Below, piece after piece: positions 1 to 5,356 of a DNA stretch of 5,367 bases. The DNA comes from an uncultured Ruminococcus sp. Lineage in GTDB: Bacteria > Bacillota > Clostridia > Oscillospirales > Acutalibacteraceae. Numbering within the stretch: position 1 is the first letter of the stretch; every line of letters starts with the position of its first letter. Position numbers and translations under genes: made by a program. The notes under the pieces are model-generated. The model did not search any database and was not told where the DNA came from. It saw only the letters and a list, made by a program, of their open reading frames with translations. Location: NCBI GenBank assembly GCA_902802975.1, contig CADCOF010000267.1, forward strand, positions 1 through 5,367, given 5' to 3'.

Positions 1-99
1 CGCATTGCGCATTTCGAATTGCGAATTGAATCCCGCATTGCGCATTTCAAATTGCGAATTGAATTCCGCATTGTGCATTTCGAATTGCGAATTGAACTC
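1..99. repeat. Three tandem 33-bp AT-rich repeat units built on heptamers
   Basis: Three directly adjacent 33-bp units (1-33, 34-66, 67-99) differ at only a few positions. Each starts CGCATTG and contains GCATTTC, GAATTGC and GAATTGA/GAATTCC-like heptamers, so the unit itself appears to have grown from a roughly 7-bp motif. The array may continue to the left, beyond the window. It is followed immediately by the motif AACTCCACACT (94-104, overlapping the last unit), which also borders the related repeat at the right end of the window in inverted orientation. There is no spacer sequence between units and no coding signal. It is most likely a non-coding dispersed intergenic repeat; its function is unknown. 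Confidence 0.85.
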
Positions 100-240
100 C
101 ACACTCATAAATGTCCTTAATAGGATTTTTTCAATGACGTTCACTATAATTGTATTATTGTGGTAATCAAACTTCTATCGCTATACTTGTGCTTTTTTGT
201 CTCATTTCGTCTTTCCTCCCCCTCTGTCTGTCGCCATGCG

Positions 241-280
241 GCGGCGTGCCGCTGCTCCCAATTCCGTGCGGCGTGCCGCC
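241..280 (+). repeat. GC-rich 27-bp repeat units (RRAAAP type), inverted relative to the copies in the lyase gene
   Basis: The core GCGGCGTGCCGC occurs at 241-252 and again at 268-279, a 27-bp period, and the second copy is cut short after 280. The 28 bases at 241-268 match the reverse complement of 527-554 at 25 of 28 positions. The core is a short hairpin former (GCGGC/GCCGC with a two-base loop). Read in frame from the ATG at 236 it encodes RRAAAPNSV followed by RRAAA, the same peptide as the unit translated in the lyase tail. That open frame ends at 367. Whether it is ever translated is doubtful, since no good ribosome binding site precedes it. Confidence 0.75.
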
Positions 281-414
281 GCGCAAGTGCAACTTTTTCG
301 TGAGGCTACGTCTAAGCAAAAGTTTAGCAAGAAATTTTTTGCATTTTTACTTTTTGCTCATTTATAGTATATTATATATTATTTCCCACCAAATTACAAG
401 TACTATTTTTGCGT

Positions 415-428
415 GGCGCATGCCCGCC
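415..428 (-). repeat. Partial GC-rich repeat unit (GGHAP type)
   Basis: GGCGCATGCCCGCC is identical to the core of the 30-bp units at 497-526 and 554-583 and lies in the same orientation. The flanking sequence does not match, so this is either an eroded copy or a minimal core. It lies about 60 bases downstream of the lyase stop codon and may form a weak hairpin in that gene's 3' transcript. Confidence 0.5.
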
Positions 429-487
429 TCGCTTACGCTTTCTCATTAACACTAATTCCAAAACGCGGCGATGACTACCGTTAAGAA

Positions 488-1831
488 TTACAGTCCGACG
501 GAACTGCCCGCGGGCGCATGCCCGCCGACGGAACTGGGAGCGGCGGCACGCCGCACGGAACTGCCTGCGGGCGCATGCCCGCCGCTTTGAATTGACATCA
601 TTATGCCAAGCTTTGCGTGGAACCACGTTAAGCCGCCCTGAAAATAGACGGCATATGGTTCCTTTAGCGGTCCGTCTGCCGATAGTTCTATGCTTGACCC
701 CTGCACAAATGCACCTGCCGCCATAATCACATCGCTGTCATACCCCGGCATAGGCCACGGTTCTGGCGTAACATAGCTGTCAACAGGCGCGGCAGCCTGT
801 ATCCCGCGGCAAAATGCAATCAGCCGCTCGGGTGAGCCAAGTTCTACCGCTTGTATAATGTCGAATCGCTCTTCTGTCGCATTCGGAATGCACTTAAACC
901 CAAGCTTTTCGTAACACATTCCCGCAAAAACCGCACCTTTCAGTGCGCCAGAAACAACCGTCGGTGCCATGAATAACCCCTGATAAAATGACGGCATCAA
1001 GCCGAGGTTCGCGCCTACCTCCTGCCCCAAGCCCGGCGCGCTCAGTCTATACGCACAGTTCTCCACACATTCCTTTTTTCCGCAAATATAACCACCTATA
1101 GGCGCAAGTCCGCCGCCGGGATTTTTTATCAGCGAACCTACAATCATATCTGCGCCAACATCTGTCGGCTCGATCTTTTGTACAAATTCTCCGTAGCAGT
1201 TATCCACCATACAAATTATATCACTGCGTATGCCTTTGATAAACGCAATCAATTCTCCTATACGCTCCACCGATAACGTCGGGCGCGTCTGATATCCTTT
1301 TGAACGCTGAATCGTAACAAGCTTCACTGTATCGTCAATCGCACTGCGTATGCCGTCATAGTCAAACGAACCATCTTCTTTCAAATCCACCTGGCGATAG
1401 TTTATGCCGTACTCTTTGAGAGAACAGCGCGACGGACGTATTCCAATCACCTCTTCAAGCGTATCATACGGTTTCCCAACAGGTGAAAGCAGCGTATCTC
1501 CCGGTCTGAGATTTGCCGAAAGTGCTACCGCAAGCGCATGTGTTCCGCACGTAATCTGAGGACGAACAAGCGCGGCCTCCGCCGAAAACACCTCCGCATA
1601 AACACGCTCCAGATTATCGCGCCCCACGTCATCGTAGCCGTAACCCGTAGTTGCAGCAAAGCATGTCGCATTGACTCTATGTTTCTGCATGGCATGTATC
1701 ACTTTCAGCTGGTTATACTCCGCCACCTCATCAATTTTCTGAAATCGCGGTTCAAGTTCTTTCAACACGCCGCTGCAAAAATCTATCACTTCATCGCTTA
1801 TGCCAAATTTTTTATAAATTGAATTATCCAT
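488..1831 (-). CDS. Methionine gamma-lyase-family PLP enzyme (YnbB-like, 'aluminum resistance protein' family) with repeat-encoded C-terminal tail
   Basis: A cytoplasmic fold-type I PLP-dependent protein of the Cys/Met-metabolism superfamily. Family members are annotated as methionine gamma-lyase-like (carbon-sulfur bond cleavage) or as aluminum resistance protein, and the physiological substrate is poorly defined. Visible features are an N-terminal region with FAATTGYGYDDVGRD (residues 58-72), CGTHAL (95-100), MVDNCYGE (208-215) with the likely PLP-pyridine-binding Asp210, and SLIKNPGGG (233-241) with the likely Schiff-base Lys236. The recognisable domain ends near residue 415 (LTWFHAKLGIMMSIQ). 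Residues 417-445 are translated from GC-rich DNA repeats (GGHAPAGSSV and RRAAAPSSV units), giving 447 residues against roughly 410-430 expected. The start at 1831 is preceded by AGGGGA with a 5-nt gap. The gene lies 13 nt after a DUF6472-like gene and is probably translated from the same mRNA. No clear terminator follows. The family call is firm; the exact reaction is not. Confidence 0.92.
   Translation of the reverse strand: MDNSIYKKFGISDEVIDFCSGVLKELEPRFQKIDEVAEYNQLKVIHAMQKHRVNATCFAATTGYGYDDVGRDNLERVYAEVFSAEAALVRPQITCGTHALAVALSANLRPGDTLLSPVGKPYDTLEEVIGIRPSRCSLKEYGINYRQVDLKEDGSFDYDGIRSAIDDTVKLVTIQRSKGYQTRPTLSVERIGELIAFIKGIRSDIICMVDNCYGEFVQKIEPTDVGADMIVGSLIKNPGGGLAPIGGYICGKKECVENCAYRLSAPGLGQEVGANLGLMPSFYQGLFMAPTVVSGALKGAVFAGMCYEKLGFKCIPNATEERFDIIQAVELGSPERLIAFCRGIQAAAPVDSYVTPEPWPMPGYDSDVIMAAGAFVQGSSIELSADGPLKEPYAVYFQGGLTWFHAKLGIMMSIQSGGHAPAGSSVRRAAAPSSVGGHAPAGSSVGL
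497..583 (-). repeat. Three in-frame GC-rich repeat units (30+27+30 bp) inside the 3' end of the lyase gene
   Basis: Units lie at 497-526, 527-553 and 554-583. The two outer 30-bp units agree at 28 of 30 positions and encode GGHAPAGSSV on the minus strand. The middle 27-bp unit encodes RRAAAPSSV. All units share the motif ACGGAACTG. The outer units contain the hairpin GCGGGC-GCAT-GCCCGC, and the middle unit contains GCGGC/GCCGC. Because each unit length is a multiple of three, gain or loss of units preserves the reading frame. The stop codon (488-490) lies just beyond the last unit. In mRNA these would form consecutive stable hairpins near the 3' end. Confidence 0.85.
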
Positions 1832-1844
1832 GCTATTCCCCTGA

Positions 1845-2039
1845 TTAGTTTTGTTTTTGCACTATTTTGTATTCGTCACCAAAATGAAAATACGGACAGC
1901 TTCTGAAATTTCCGTTGATGAATCTGTACATCTCATCTTCATCGAGATCCATGTCGCATTCATAGCACTCCGTTTCATCATTGTAGCTGTAGTTTACACA
2001 ATAATCGCAGTTTGATTTTTTTTCGCTAGTTTTCGACAT
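1845..2039 (-). CDS. Small cysteine-rich DUF6472-like protein
   Basis: A 64-residue, acidic, cysteine-rich protein with no signal peptide or membrane segment. Two CxxC pairs (Cys11/Cys14 and Cys25/Cys28) plus Cys48 in the motif SCPYFHFGDEY suggest a small metal-binding, possibly zinc, fold. That is an inference from the cysteine spacing. The C-terminal CPYF-x2-GDEYxIVxKQ pattern resembles the short Clostridia proteins annotated as DUF6472, recalled from memory and not searched. The function is unknown. The start at 2039 follows AAAGGG with a 7-nt gap. The stop lies 13 nt before the methionine gamma-lyase-family start, so the two genes probably form an operon. A TACAAT hexamer (2054-2059) lies too close to the ribosome binding site to be a convincing promoter, so the operon may be fed from elsewhere or by read-through. 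Confidence 0.8.
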   Translation of the reverse strand: MSKTSEKKSNCDYCVNYSYNDETECYECDMDLDEDEMYRFINGNFRSCPYFHFGDEYKIVQKQN

Positions 2040-2081
2040 GCTATAACCCTTTCATTGTAAAATAATATATGAAATAATGAA

Positions 2082-2115
2082 AATTCGGAGACCGCAAAAA
2101 ATGCGTCTCCGAATT
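2082..2115 (-). terminator. Rho-independent terminator after the P-loop gene
   Basis: A perfect 11-bp inverted repeat (AATTCGGAGAC at 2082-2092, GTCTCCGAATT at 2105-2115) has a 12-base loop. On the minus strand it is followed by a moderately T-rich stretch (TTCATTATTT). It begins about 40 nt after the stop codon of the P-loop gene and separates the pgi unit from the DUF6472-lyase pair. The T tract is imperfect, so some read-through is possible. Confidence 0.75.
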
Positions 2116-2155
2116 CCCAAGTTAGAATAAAGGAGGTGTAAGTCAAAACAGCCTA

Positions 2156-2572
2156 TCAAAGCTCCTCAAGAGTAGCATTGATGTCTGTAGGAAGTTCATC
2201 CTTCGATGCCGAAATAAGAAGTGTAACAGCTGTGTTCGCCTCAGCAGAAAGCTCGTTGAGCTTATCTACAAACTTCTTAAGCTCGTCCTTGTTATCGCCT
2301 GCAATCTTAAATGTTGAATCAACAAAAATATCTGTGATATCATAGTTACCTGCGCACATACCGCCCAAGAAACCGTAAAGCGCATCATAGCCCTTGATCT
2401 TGAAAGCATCCGCATCAACAAGACGAGCCTTATATGTGAGATCATACGTAAGCTTTGCGCCTTTTTCAATAACAACAACATTGCCGTTTGAGGTCTTTAC
2501 AGTTGCATTAGCCTCTTCGATAAGTCTCTTTGTCTTGCCTGAACCCTTTTTGCCGATAAGTAATGTTACCAT
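2156..2572 (-). CDS. Small P-loop NTPase-like protein of unknown function
   Basis: A 138-residue soluble protein with an N-terminal Walker A motif GKKGSGKT (residues 7-14) directly after the first beta strand. A plausible Walker B lies at DIFVD (81-85, Asp85). A helical segment (about 94-112) and a strand, VTLLISAS (116-123), follow. It has no signal peptide or membrane segment. The compact architecture resembles short nucleoside-kinase-like or thymidine-kinase-like P-loop proteins, and short proteins of this sort are often auto-annotated as PilT-like or ATP-binding. Nothing here supports a pilus role. The start at 2572 is preceded by AAGGAAG with an 8-nt gap. The gene lies 52 nt downstream of pgi with no terminator between them and is followed by a hairpin terminator, so it is probably co-transcribed with pgi. 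Nucleotide binding is likely; substrate and role are unknown. Confidence 0.85.
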   Translation of the reverse strand: MVTLLIGKKGSGKTKRLIEEANATVKTSNGNVVVIEKGAKLTYDLTYKARLVDADAFKIKGYDALYGFLGGMCAGNYDITDIFVDSTFKIAGDNKDELKKFVDKLNELSAEANTAVTLLISASKDELPTDINATLEEL

Positions 2573-2624
2573 GACAATTACTTCCTTTCTGTATATAAAT
2601 TACCAACAATCACAATATAAATTA

Positions 2625-3962
2625 TTATCCCAGTCTTGCTTCAAGAGCTTTCTTTGCGTCCTCATAACCGGGCTTGCCGAGAAGTGCAAACATATTCTTC
2701 TTGTAACTCTCAACTCCGGGCTGATTGAACGGATTAACGCCAAGCAGATAACCGCTGACAGCGCACGCCTTCTCAAAGAAATAGATGAGATATCCCAACT
2801 CTTCCTCGTTCATTTCAGGAACACTCAAGACAATATTCGGAACGCCGCCGTCATTATGCGCCAAAACCGTGCCCTGGAACGCCTTCTCGTTTACATAGCT
2901 CATACCTTTGCCTGAAAGGAAATTGAGTCCGTCAACATTTTCGGGATCTGTGCCGATCGTAATCTCACGCTTCGGCTTTTCGAATGTTACAACTGTCTCA
3001 AAGAGGTTTCTTCTGCCCTCCTGAATATACTGACCCATCGAATGAAGGTCTGTGGAGAATGTAACAGACGCGGGGAAAATACCCTTGTTGTCCTTGCCCT
3101 CACTCTCACCGAACAGCTGCTTATACCACTCGCTCATCATTGTGAATGACGGCTCGTATGATACGAGAATTTCTGTTGTGTAACCCTTTGCATAAAGTGC
3201 ATTTCTGATAGCCGCGTAAGTATAGCAGTCGTTTGCTGCAAGATCAGGGTTGTTAAACTCAGCCTGAGCCTTAGCTGCACCTGCCATAAGCGCGTCAAGG
3301 TCTGCGCCCGCAACGGCGATAGGCAGCAAGCCAACAGCCGTCAAAACCGAATAGCGTCCGCCAACGTCATCGGGTACAACGAATGTTTCGTAGCCTTCTT
3401 TGTCTGCAAGCTGCTTGAGCGTGCCTTTCTCCTTATCTGTTGTACAGAAAATACGCTCCTTCGCGCCTTCCTTACCGTACTTCTCTTCGAGAAGTTCTCT
3501 GAATACACGGAAAGCGATAGCCGGCTCAGTGGTAGTGCCCGACTTGGAGATCATATTGATAGAAATGTCCTTGCCTTCGCAAATCTCAAGAAGCTCCGCC
3601 AATGCAGTTGAACTGATGGAATTGCCCGTATAGTAGATGTCGGGTGTATCCTTTTTGAGCGCGTTATAATTCGGCGATTTCAAAAATTCGATAGCGGCTC
3701 TTGCGCCGAGATACGATCCGCCGATACCGATTACAATAAACACCTCGGAATTTTTCTTGATTCTCTCCGCGGCAGCTTTAATTCGGGCAAACTCGTCCTT
3801 ATCGTAATCTGTGGGAAGAGTCAGCCAACCTATAAAATCATTGCCGGCACCAGTACCGTCAGTAAGCTCCTCGTGTGCTGTCTTAACTCTGGAAGCAAGA
3901 TTTGCAAGCTCCTCATCGTTAAGGAATCCGGTCAGATATTTTTTGTTTAATTTAGTAGACAT
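2625..3962 (-). CDS. pgi: Glucose-6-phosphate isomerase
   Basis: A cytoplasmic enzyme of glycolysis and gluconeogenesis that interconverts glucose 6-phosphate and fructose 6-phosphate. The protein is 445 residues, close to the roughly 450 of the Bacillus-type enzyme. Both family signatures are present: [14 protein letters not shown] (198-211) and [18 protein letters not shown] (404-421). The first SIS region shows [12 protein letters not shown] (79-90) and SKSGTTTEP (139-147) for phosphate binding. By family comparison the likely catalytic residues are Glu286 (in FGESEGKD), His307 (in DLHSMGQ) and Lys421. The start at 3962 is chosen because AAGGAGG (3971-3977) stands 8 nt upstream. The in-frame ATG at 4073 would place the start inside the promoter and add 37 residues unlike the family N-terminus. 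A near-consensus promoter lies upstream, and the small P-loop gene follows 52 nt downstream. The gene looks intact. Confidence 0.97.
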   Translation of the reverse strand: MSTKLNKKYLTGFLNDEELANLASRVKTAHEELTDGTGAGNDFIGWLTLPTDYDKDEFARIKAAAERIKKNSEVFIVIGIGGSYLGARAAIEFLKSPNYNALKKDTPDIYYTGNSISSTALAELLEICEGKDISINMISKSGTTTEPAIAFRVFRELLEEKYGKEGAKERIFCTTDKEKGTLKQLADKEGYETFVVPDDVGGRYSVLTAVGLLPIAVAGADLDALMAGAAKAQAEFNNPDLAANDCYTYAAIRNALYAKGYTTEILVSYEPSFTMMSEWYKQLFGESEGKDNKGIFPASVTFSTDLHSMGQYIQEGRRNLFETVVTFEKPKREITIGTDPENVDGLNFLSGKGMSYVNEKAFQGTVLAHNDGGVPNIVLSVPEMNEEELGYLIYFFEKACAVSGYLLGVNPFNQPGVESYKKNMFALLGKPGYEDAKKALEARLG

Positions 3963-3970
3963 AGTAAGTT

Positions 3971-3977
3971 CCTCCTT
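3971..3977 (-). promoter_or_regulatory. Ribosome binding site setting the pgi start
   Basis: The minus strand reads AAGGAGG, followed by 8 nt and the ATG at 3960-3962. This near-perfect anti-16S match, together with the promoter lying downstream of the alternative start at 4073, fixes the pgi start at 3962. Confidence 0.9.
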
Positions 3978-3992
3978 GAAAGGCGATATCAT

Positions 3993-4011
3993 CTGCCTGC
4001 TGTCATGGCAG
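3993..4011 (-). promoter_or_regulatory. Small hairpin in the pgi leader
   Basis: CTGCC (3993-3997) and GGCAG (4007-4011) can pair across a 9-base loop in the roughly 76-nt leader between the inferred pgi transcription start and the ATG. The stem is short and there is no T tract, so it is not a terminator. It could affect leader stability, or it could be chance. Confidence 0.3.
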
Positions 4012-4044
4012 CTATCAAGCGCATAAAAAAACCGCCTCACATAC

Positions 4045-4073
4045 ATTGTACAATAATCAAGAAAATTTTTCAA
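4045..4073 (-). promoter_or_regulatory. Sigma-A-type promoter for pgi
   Basis: The minus strand reads TTGAAA (4068-4073) and TACAAT (4045-4050) separated by exactly 17 bp. Each hexamer has one mismatch to the housekeeping consensus, and the spacing is optimal. Transcription would begin near 4038, giving a leader of about 76 nt with an A/T-rich stretch and the strong ribosome binding site. It lies downstream of the terminator of the preceding dockerin gene, so pgi has its own promoter. Confidence 0.8.
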
Positions 4074-4137
4074 GTAGTTTACTCATTTTTTTTAATTATT
4101 TAGAGGCTGTTTTCCAACAAAAAACGGAAAAATCACA

Positions 4138-4174
4138 AAAAGCACCGGTTTATTTGGAACAAAGCGGTGCTTTT
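4138..4174 (-). terminator. Rho-independent terminator after the dockerin gene
   Basis: A perfect 10-bp inverted repeat (AAAAGCACCG at 4138-4147, CGGTGCTTTT at 4165-4174) has a 17-base loop. It starts 17 nt past the stop codon. On the minus strand the stem ends in TTTT and a T-rich stretch follows (TGTGATTTTTCC). It separates the dockerin gene from the pgi promoter. Because the A tract mirrors the T tract, it could also work on the opposite strand, but no gene there needs it. Confidence 0.85.
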
Positions 4175-4191
4175 GAGGTATAGCAATTACA

Positions 4192-5226
4192 TTACAGTCC
4201 AATCCAAACCGCCTGACCGATTTTGCTGTTTGAGCTTAAGCCCACGCTTGCACGAAGAACCGAAAGCGCGTCTGCAGATGTCATAGAGCCGTCTTTATCG
4301 ATATCGCCCAATGATTTCTGCGTTTCAGTAAGAGTGGTCATTCCCGCGCTGGCACGAAGAATAGTAAGCGCGTCGGCTGATGTGATGGTTTTGTCTGCGT
4401 CCATATCACCGAAAATACATAGTGAAAGCGGTTCCGGATCCGAAGTTCCTTCTTCCGGAAGTGTTGAATTGAAATGTATCCTTGCGGAAGTCAAATTAGT
4501 ATTGCCCGGTGCAATTGCAATATTTTTCCACTGCTCCTGTGTACCGGTGAAATACACGTCCTTGAGTTTGCTGCAGCTTGCAAAAGCGTTTGTACCAATA
4601 CCTTGTAATGTTTTGGGAAGCTCGATTTTTTCAAGTTCAGTCCATCCTGAATATGCGTTATCGACCATAGCCACTCTGCTGCTGGAAAAAACAGTTTGTT
4701 TTGGAACGGCAGATTTCACACCCGACTTTTTGAAACCCAACGTATACCAATATCTTCCATAAGTATCACCGGGAGTATAATATGGATTTGCTACTTTTTT
4801 TGTTTGCAGCGACGCCGTATCACCAAAAACTGCCTTTGTGAGCTTGCAATCAAGAGTCTGCTCCGATGTTTTTGAATTGTAGACTATCAACGACACCTCA
4901 TGCCCTTCGGGCAGCTCAAATTCATATGACTCATACAAACCGTCATTTCTTTTTGTTCCGCTCAGTTTATTTCTGCTTCCCCATGTGTTCTGATCTGTCC
5001 AGCCTTTATTTGTTGCAAACTTACCGTCAGTTTCGTCCCAGATATAAAACAAAACATCTTTAATTTCAGTAACGTCATTCCAGCCGCTTGGATCAAACAA
5101 AATGGTACCCTTGGCAGCTGCCTCGGATTCTTCAACATCAACCTCTGCAGCCTGTGCCGTTATCGGCATTGCCGAACCAACAATAAGTGCTGCAGCGATA
5201 AAAGAACAAACTATCTTTCTATTCAT
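4192..5226 (-). CDS. Secreted non-catalytic dockerin protein with BspA-type leucine-rich repeat
   Basis: A 344-residue exported protein. Residues 1-27 form a Sec signal peptide: Lys/Arg near the start, hydrophobic core FIAAALIVGSAM, likely cleavage after AQA. Residues about 39-163 (GTILFDPSGW through GRYWYTLG) form a beta-rich, tryptophan- and tyrosine-rich module that resembles modules seen in Ruminococcus extracellular proteins and may bind carbohydrate; this is an inference. Residues about 185-252 match a BspA-like leucine-rich repeat (LEKIELPKTLQGIGTNAFASCSKLKDVYF) and its FTGTQEQWKNIAI cap. The C-terminus is a type I dockerin with two calcium-loop repeats, GDMDADKTITSADAL (273-287) and GDIDKDGSMTSADAL (307-321). 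No glycosidase domain is visible, so it probably docks to a cohesin scaffold as a binding or structural part. The ATG at 5226 has AGGAG 8 nt upstream. An in-frame GTG at 5235 overlaps that site and is rejected. The gene is monocistronic. Confidence 0.85.
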   Translation of the reverse strand: MNRKIVCSFIAAALIVGSAMPITAQAAEVDVEESEAAAKGTILFDPSGWNDVTEIKDVLFYIWDETDGKFATNKGWTDQNTWGSRNKLSGTKRNDGLYESYEFELPEGHEVSLIVYNSKTSEQTLDCKLTKAVFGDTASLQTKKVANPYYTPGDTYGRYWYTLGFKKSGVKSAVPKQTVFSSSRVAMVDNAYSGWTELEKIELPKTLQGIGTNAFASCSKLKDVYFTGTQEQWKNIAIAPGNTNLTSARIHFNSTLPEEGTSDPEPLSLCIFGDMDADKTITSADALTILRASAGMTTLTETQKSLGDIDKDGSMTSADALSVLRASVGLSSNSKIGQAVWIGL

Positions 5227-5234
5227 AAATAACA

Positions 5235-5239
5235 CTCCT
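5235..5239 (-). promoter_or_regulatory. Ribosome binding site setting the dockerin-protein start
   Basis: AGGAG on the minus strand ends 8 nt before the ATG at 5224-5226. The upstream in-frame GTG (5233-5235) shares a base with this site and so cannot use it. The ATG also gives a standard signal peptide beginning MNRK. Confidence 0.75.
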
Positions 5240-5246
5240 GTGAGAT

Positions 5247-5275
5247 ATAGTAAACGACATAAATCTTTTCCTAAA
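5247..5275 (-). promoter_or_regulatory. Weak candidate promoter for the dockerin gene
   Basis: The minus strand has TTTAGG (5270-5275) and TACTAT (5247-5252) with a 17-bp spacer. The -35 element is poor, and the predicted transcript would start almost at the ribosome binding site, so this is only a candidate. The true promoter could lie further upstream, partly in the repeat or outside the window. Confidence 0.25.
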
Positions 5276-5287
5276 CGCTTTTTTTTA

Positions 5288-5356
5288 GTGTGGAGTTGTT
5301 TTGCTAATTCGGAATGCGGAATTCAATTCGCAATTCGCAATTCGAAATGCGTAATT
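5288..5356. repeat. Inverted copy of the AT-rich heptamer repeat with its boundary motif
   Basis: From 5308 to 5356 the plus strand reads as heptamers of the type AATTCGC, AATTCGA, AATGCGG and AATGCGT. Its reverse complement matches the left-end 33-bp units, including GCAATTCGAAATGCG-type cores, with one extra heptamer inserted. AGTGTGGAGTT at 5288-5298 is the exact reverse complement of AACTCCACACT at 94-104, so the two copies are inverted and border the same 11-bp motif. The window's right edge may cut the element. No coding signal is seen. Confidence 0.8.

Larger units (their letters stand above)
105..487. other. Intergenic region with GC-rich repeat remnants, no convincing gene
   Basis: This stretch lies downstream of the methionine gamma-lyase-family gene. 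It holds two tandem 27-bp GC-rich units around 241-280, a partial GC-rich unit at 415-428, and a very AT-rich segment around 329-392. Open frames on both strands run through the repeats, and their translations are repeat-derived (alanine, arginine and proline rich) or simply hydrophobic from AT-rich DNA. None is preceded by a convincing ribosome binding site. A TATAAT hexamer at 145-150 has no matching -35 element. I see no RNA gene and no strong terminator for the lyase gene, whose transcript may end in this region by other means. Confidence 0.6.

Noticed and set aside
1..99. CRISPR array
   Set aside because: The 33-bp repeats are directly adjacent with no unique spacers, and no cas gene is nearby.
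339..368. Plus-strand promoter-like pair TTGCAT and TATAGT with 18-bp spacing
   Set aside because: It lies in very AT-rich DNA where such matches are expected by chance, and only minus-strand genes follow.
150..449. Plus-strand open frame of 99 codons with hydrophobic segments
   Set aside because: It runs through the GC-rich repeats and AT-rich DNA, begins without a convincing ribosome binding site, and its hydrophobicity is explained by T-rich sequence.
372..626. Minus-strand open frame of 84 codons, arginine and cysteine rich
   Set aside because: It overlaps the end of the lyase gene in another frame and is made almost entirely of repeat DNA; arginine/alanine/cysteine richness follows from the GC-rich units.
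2130..2139. Plus-strand AAAGGAGGTG, a strong ribosome-binding-site match
   Set aside because: The GTG within it is followed at once by a stop codon, and no plausible plus-strand gene starts nearby.
3137..3334. Further open frames overlapping pgi, the lyase gene and the dockerin gene on either strand
   Set aside because: They lie wholly inside well-supported genes in other frames, lack ribosome binding sites, and show no recognisable domain.
4095..4135. Second hairpin (TTTTCC/GGAAAA) in the gap between the dockerin gene and the pgi promoter
   Set aside because: The stem is only about six A/T-rich pairs without a following T tract in the right place; the stronger terminator at 4138-4174 is sufficient.
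94..5298. Composite transposon or mobile island bounded by inverted repeats
   Set aside because: There is no transposase, integrase or target-site duplication, and the enclosed genes include core metabolism such as pgi.
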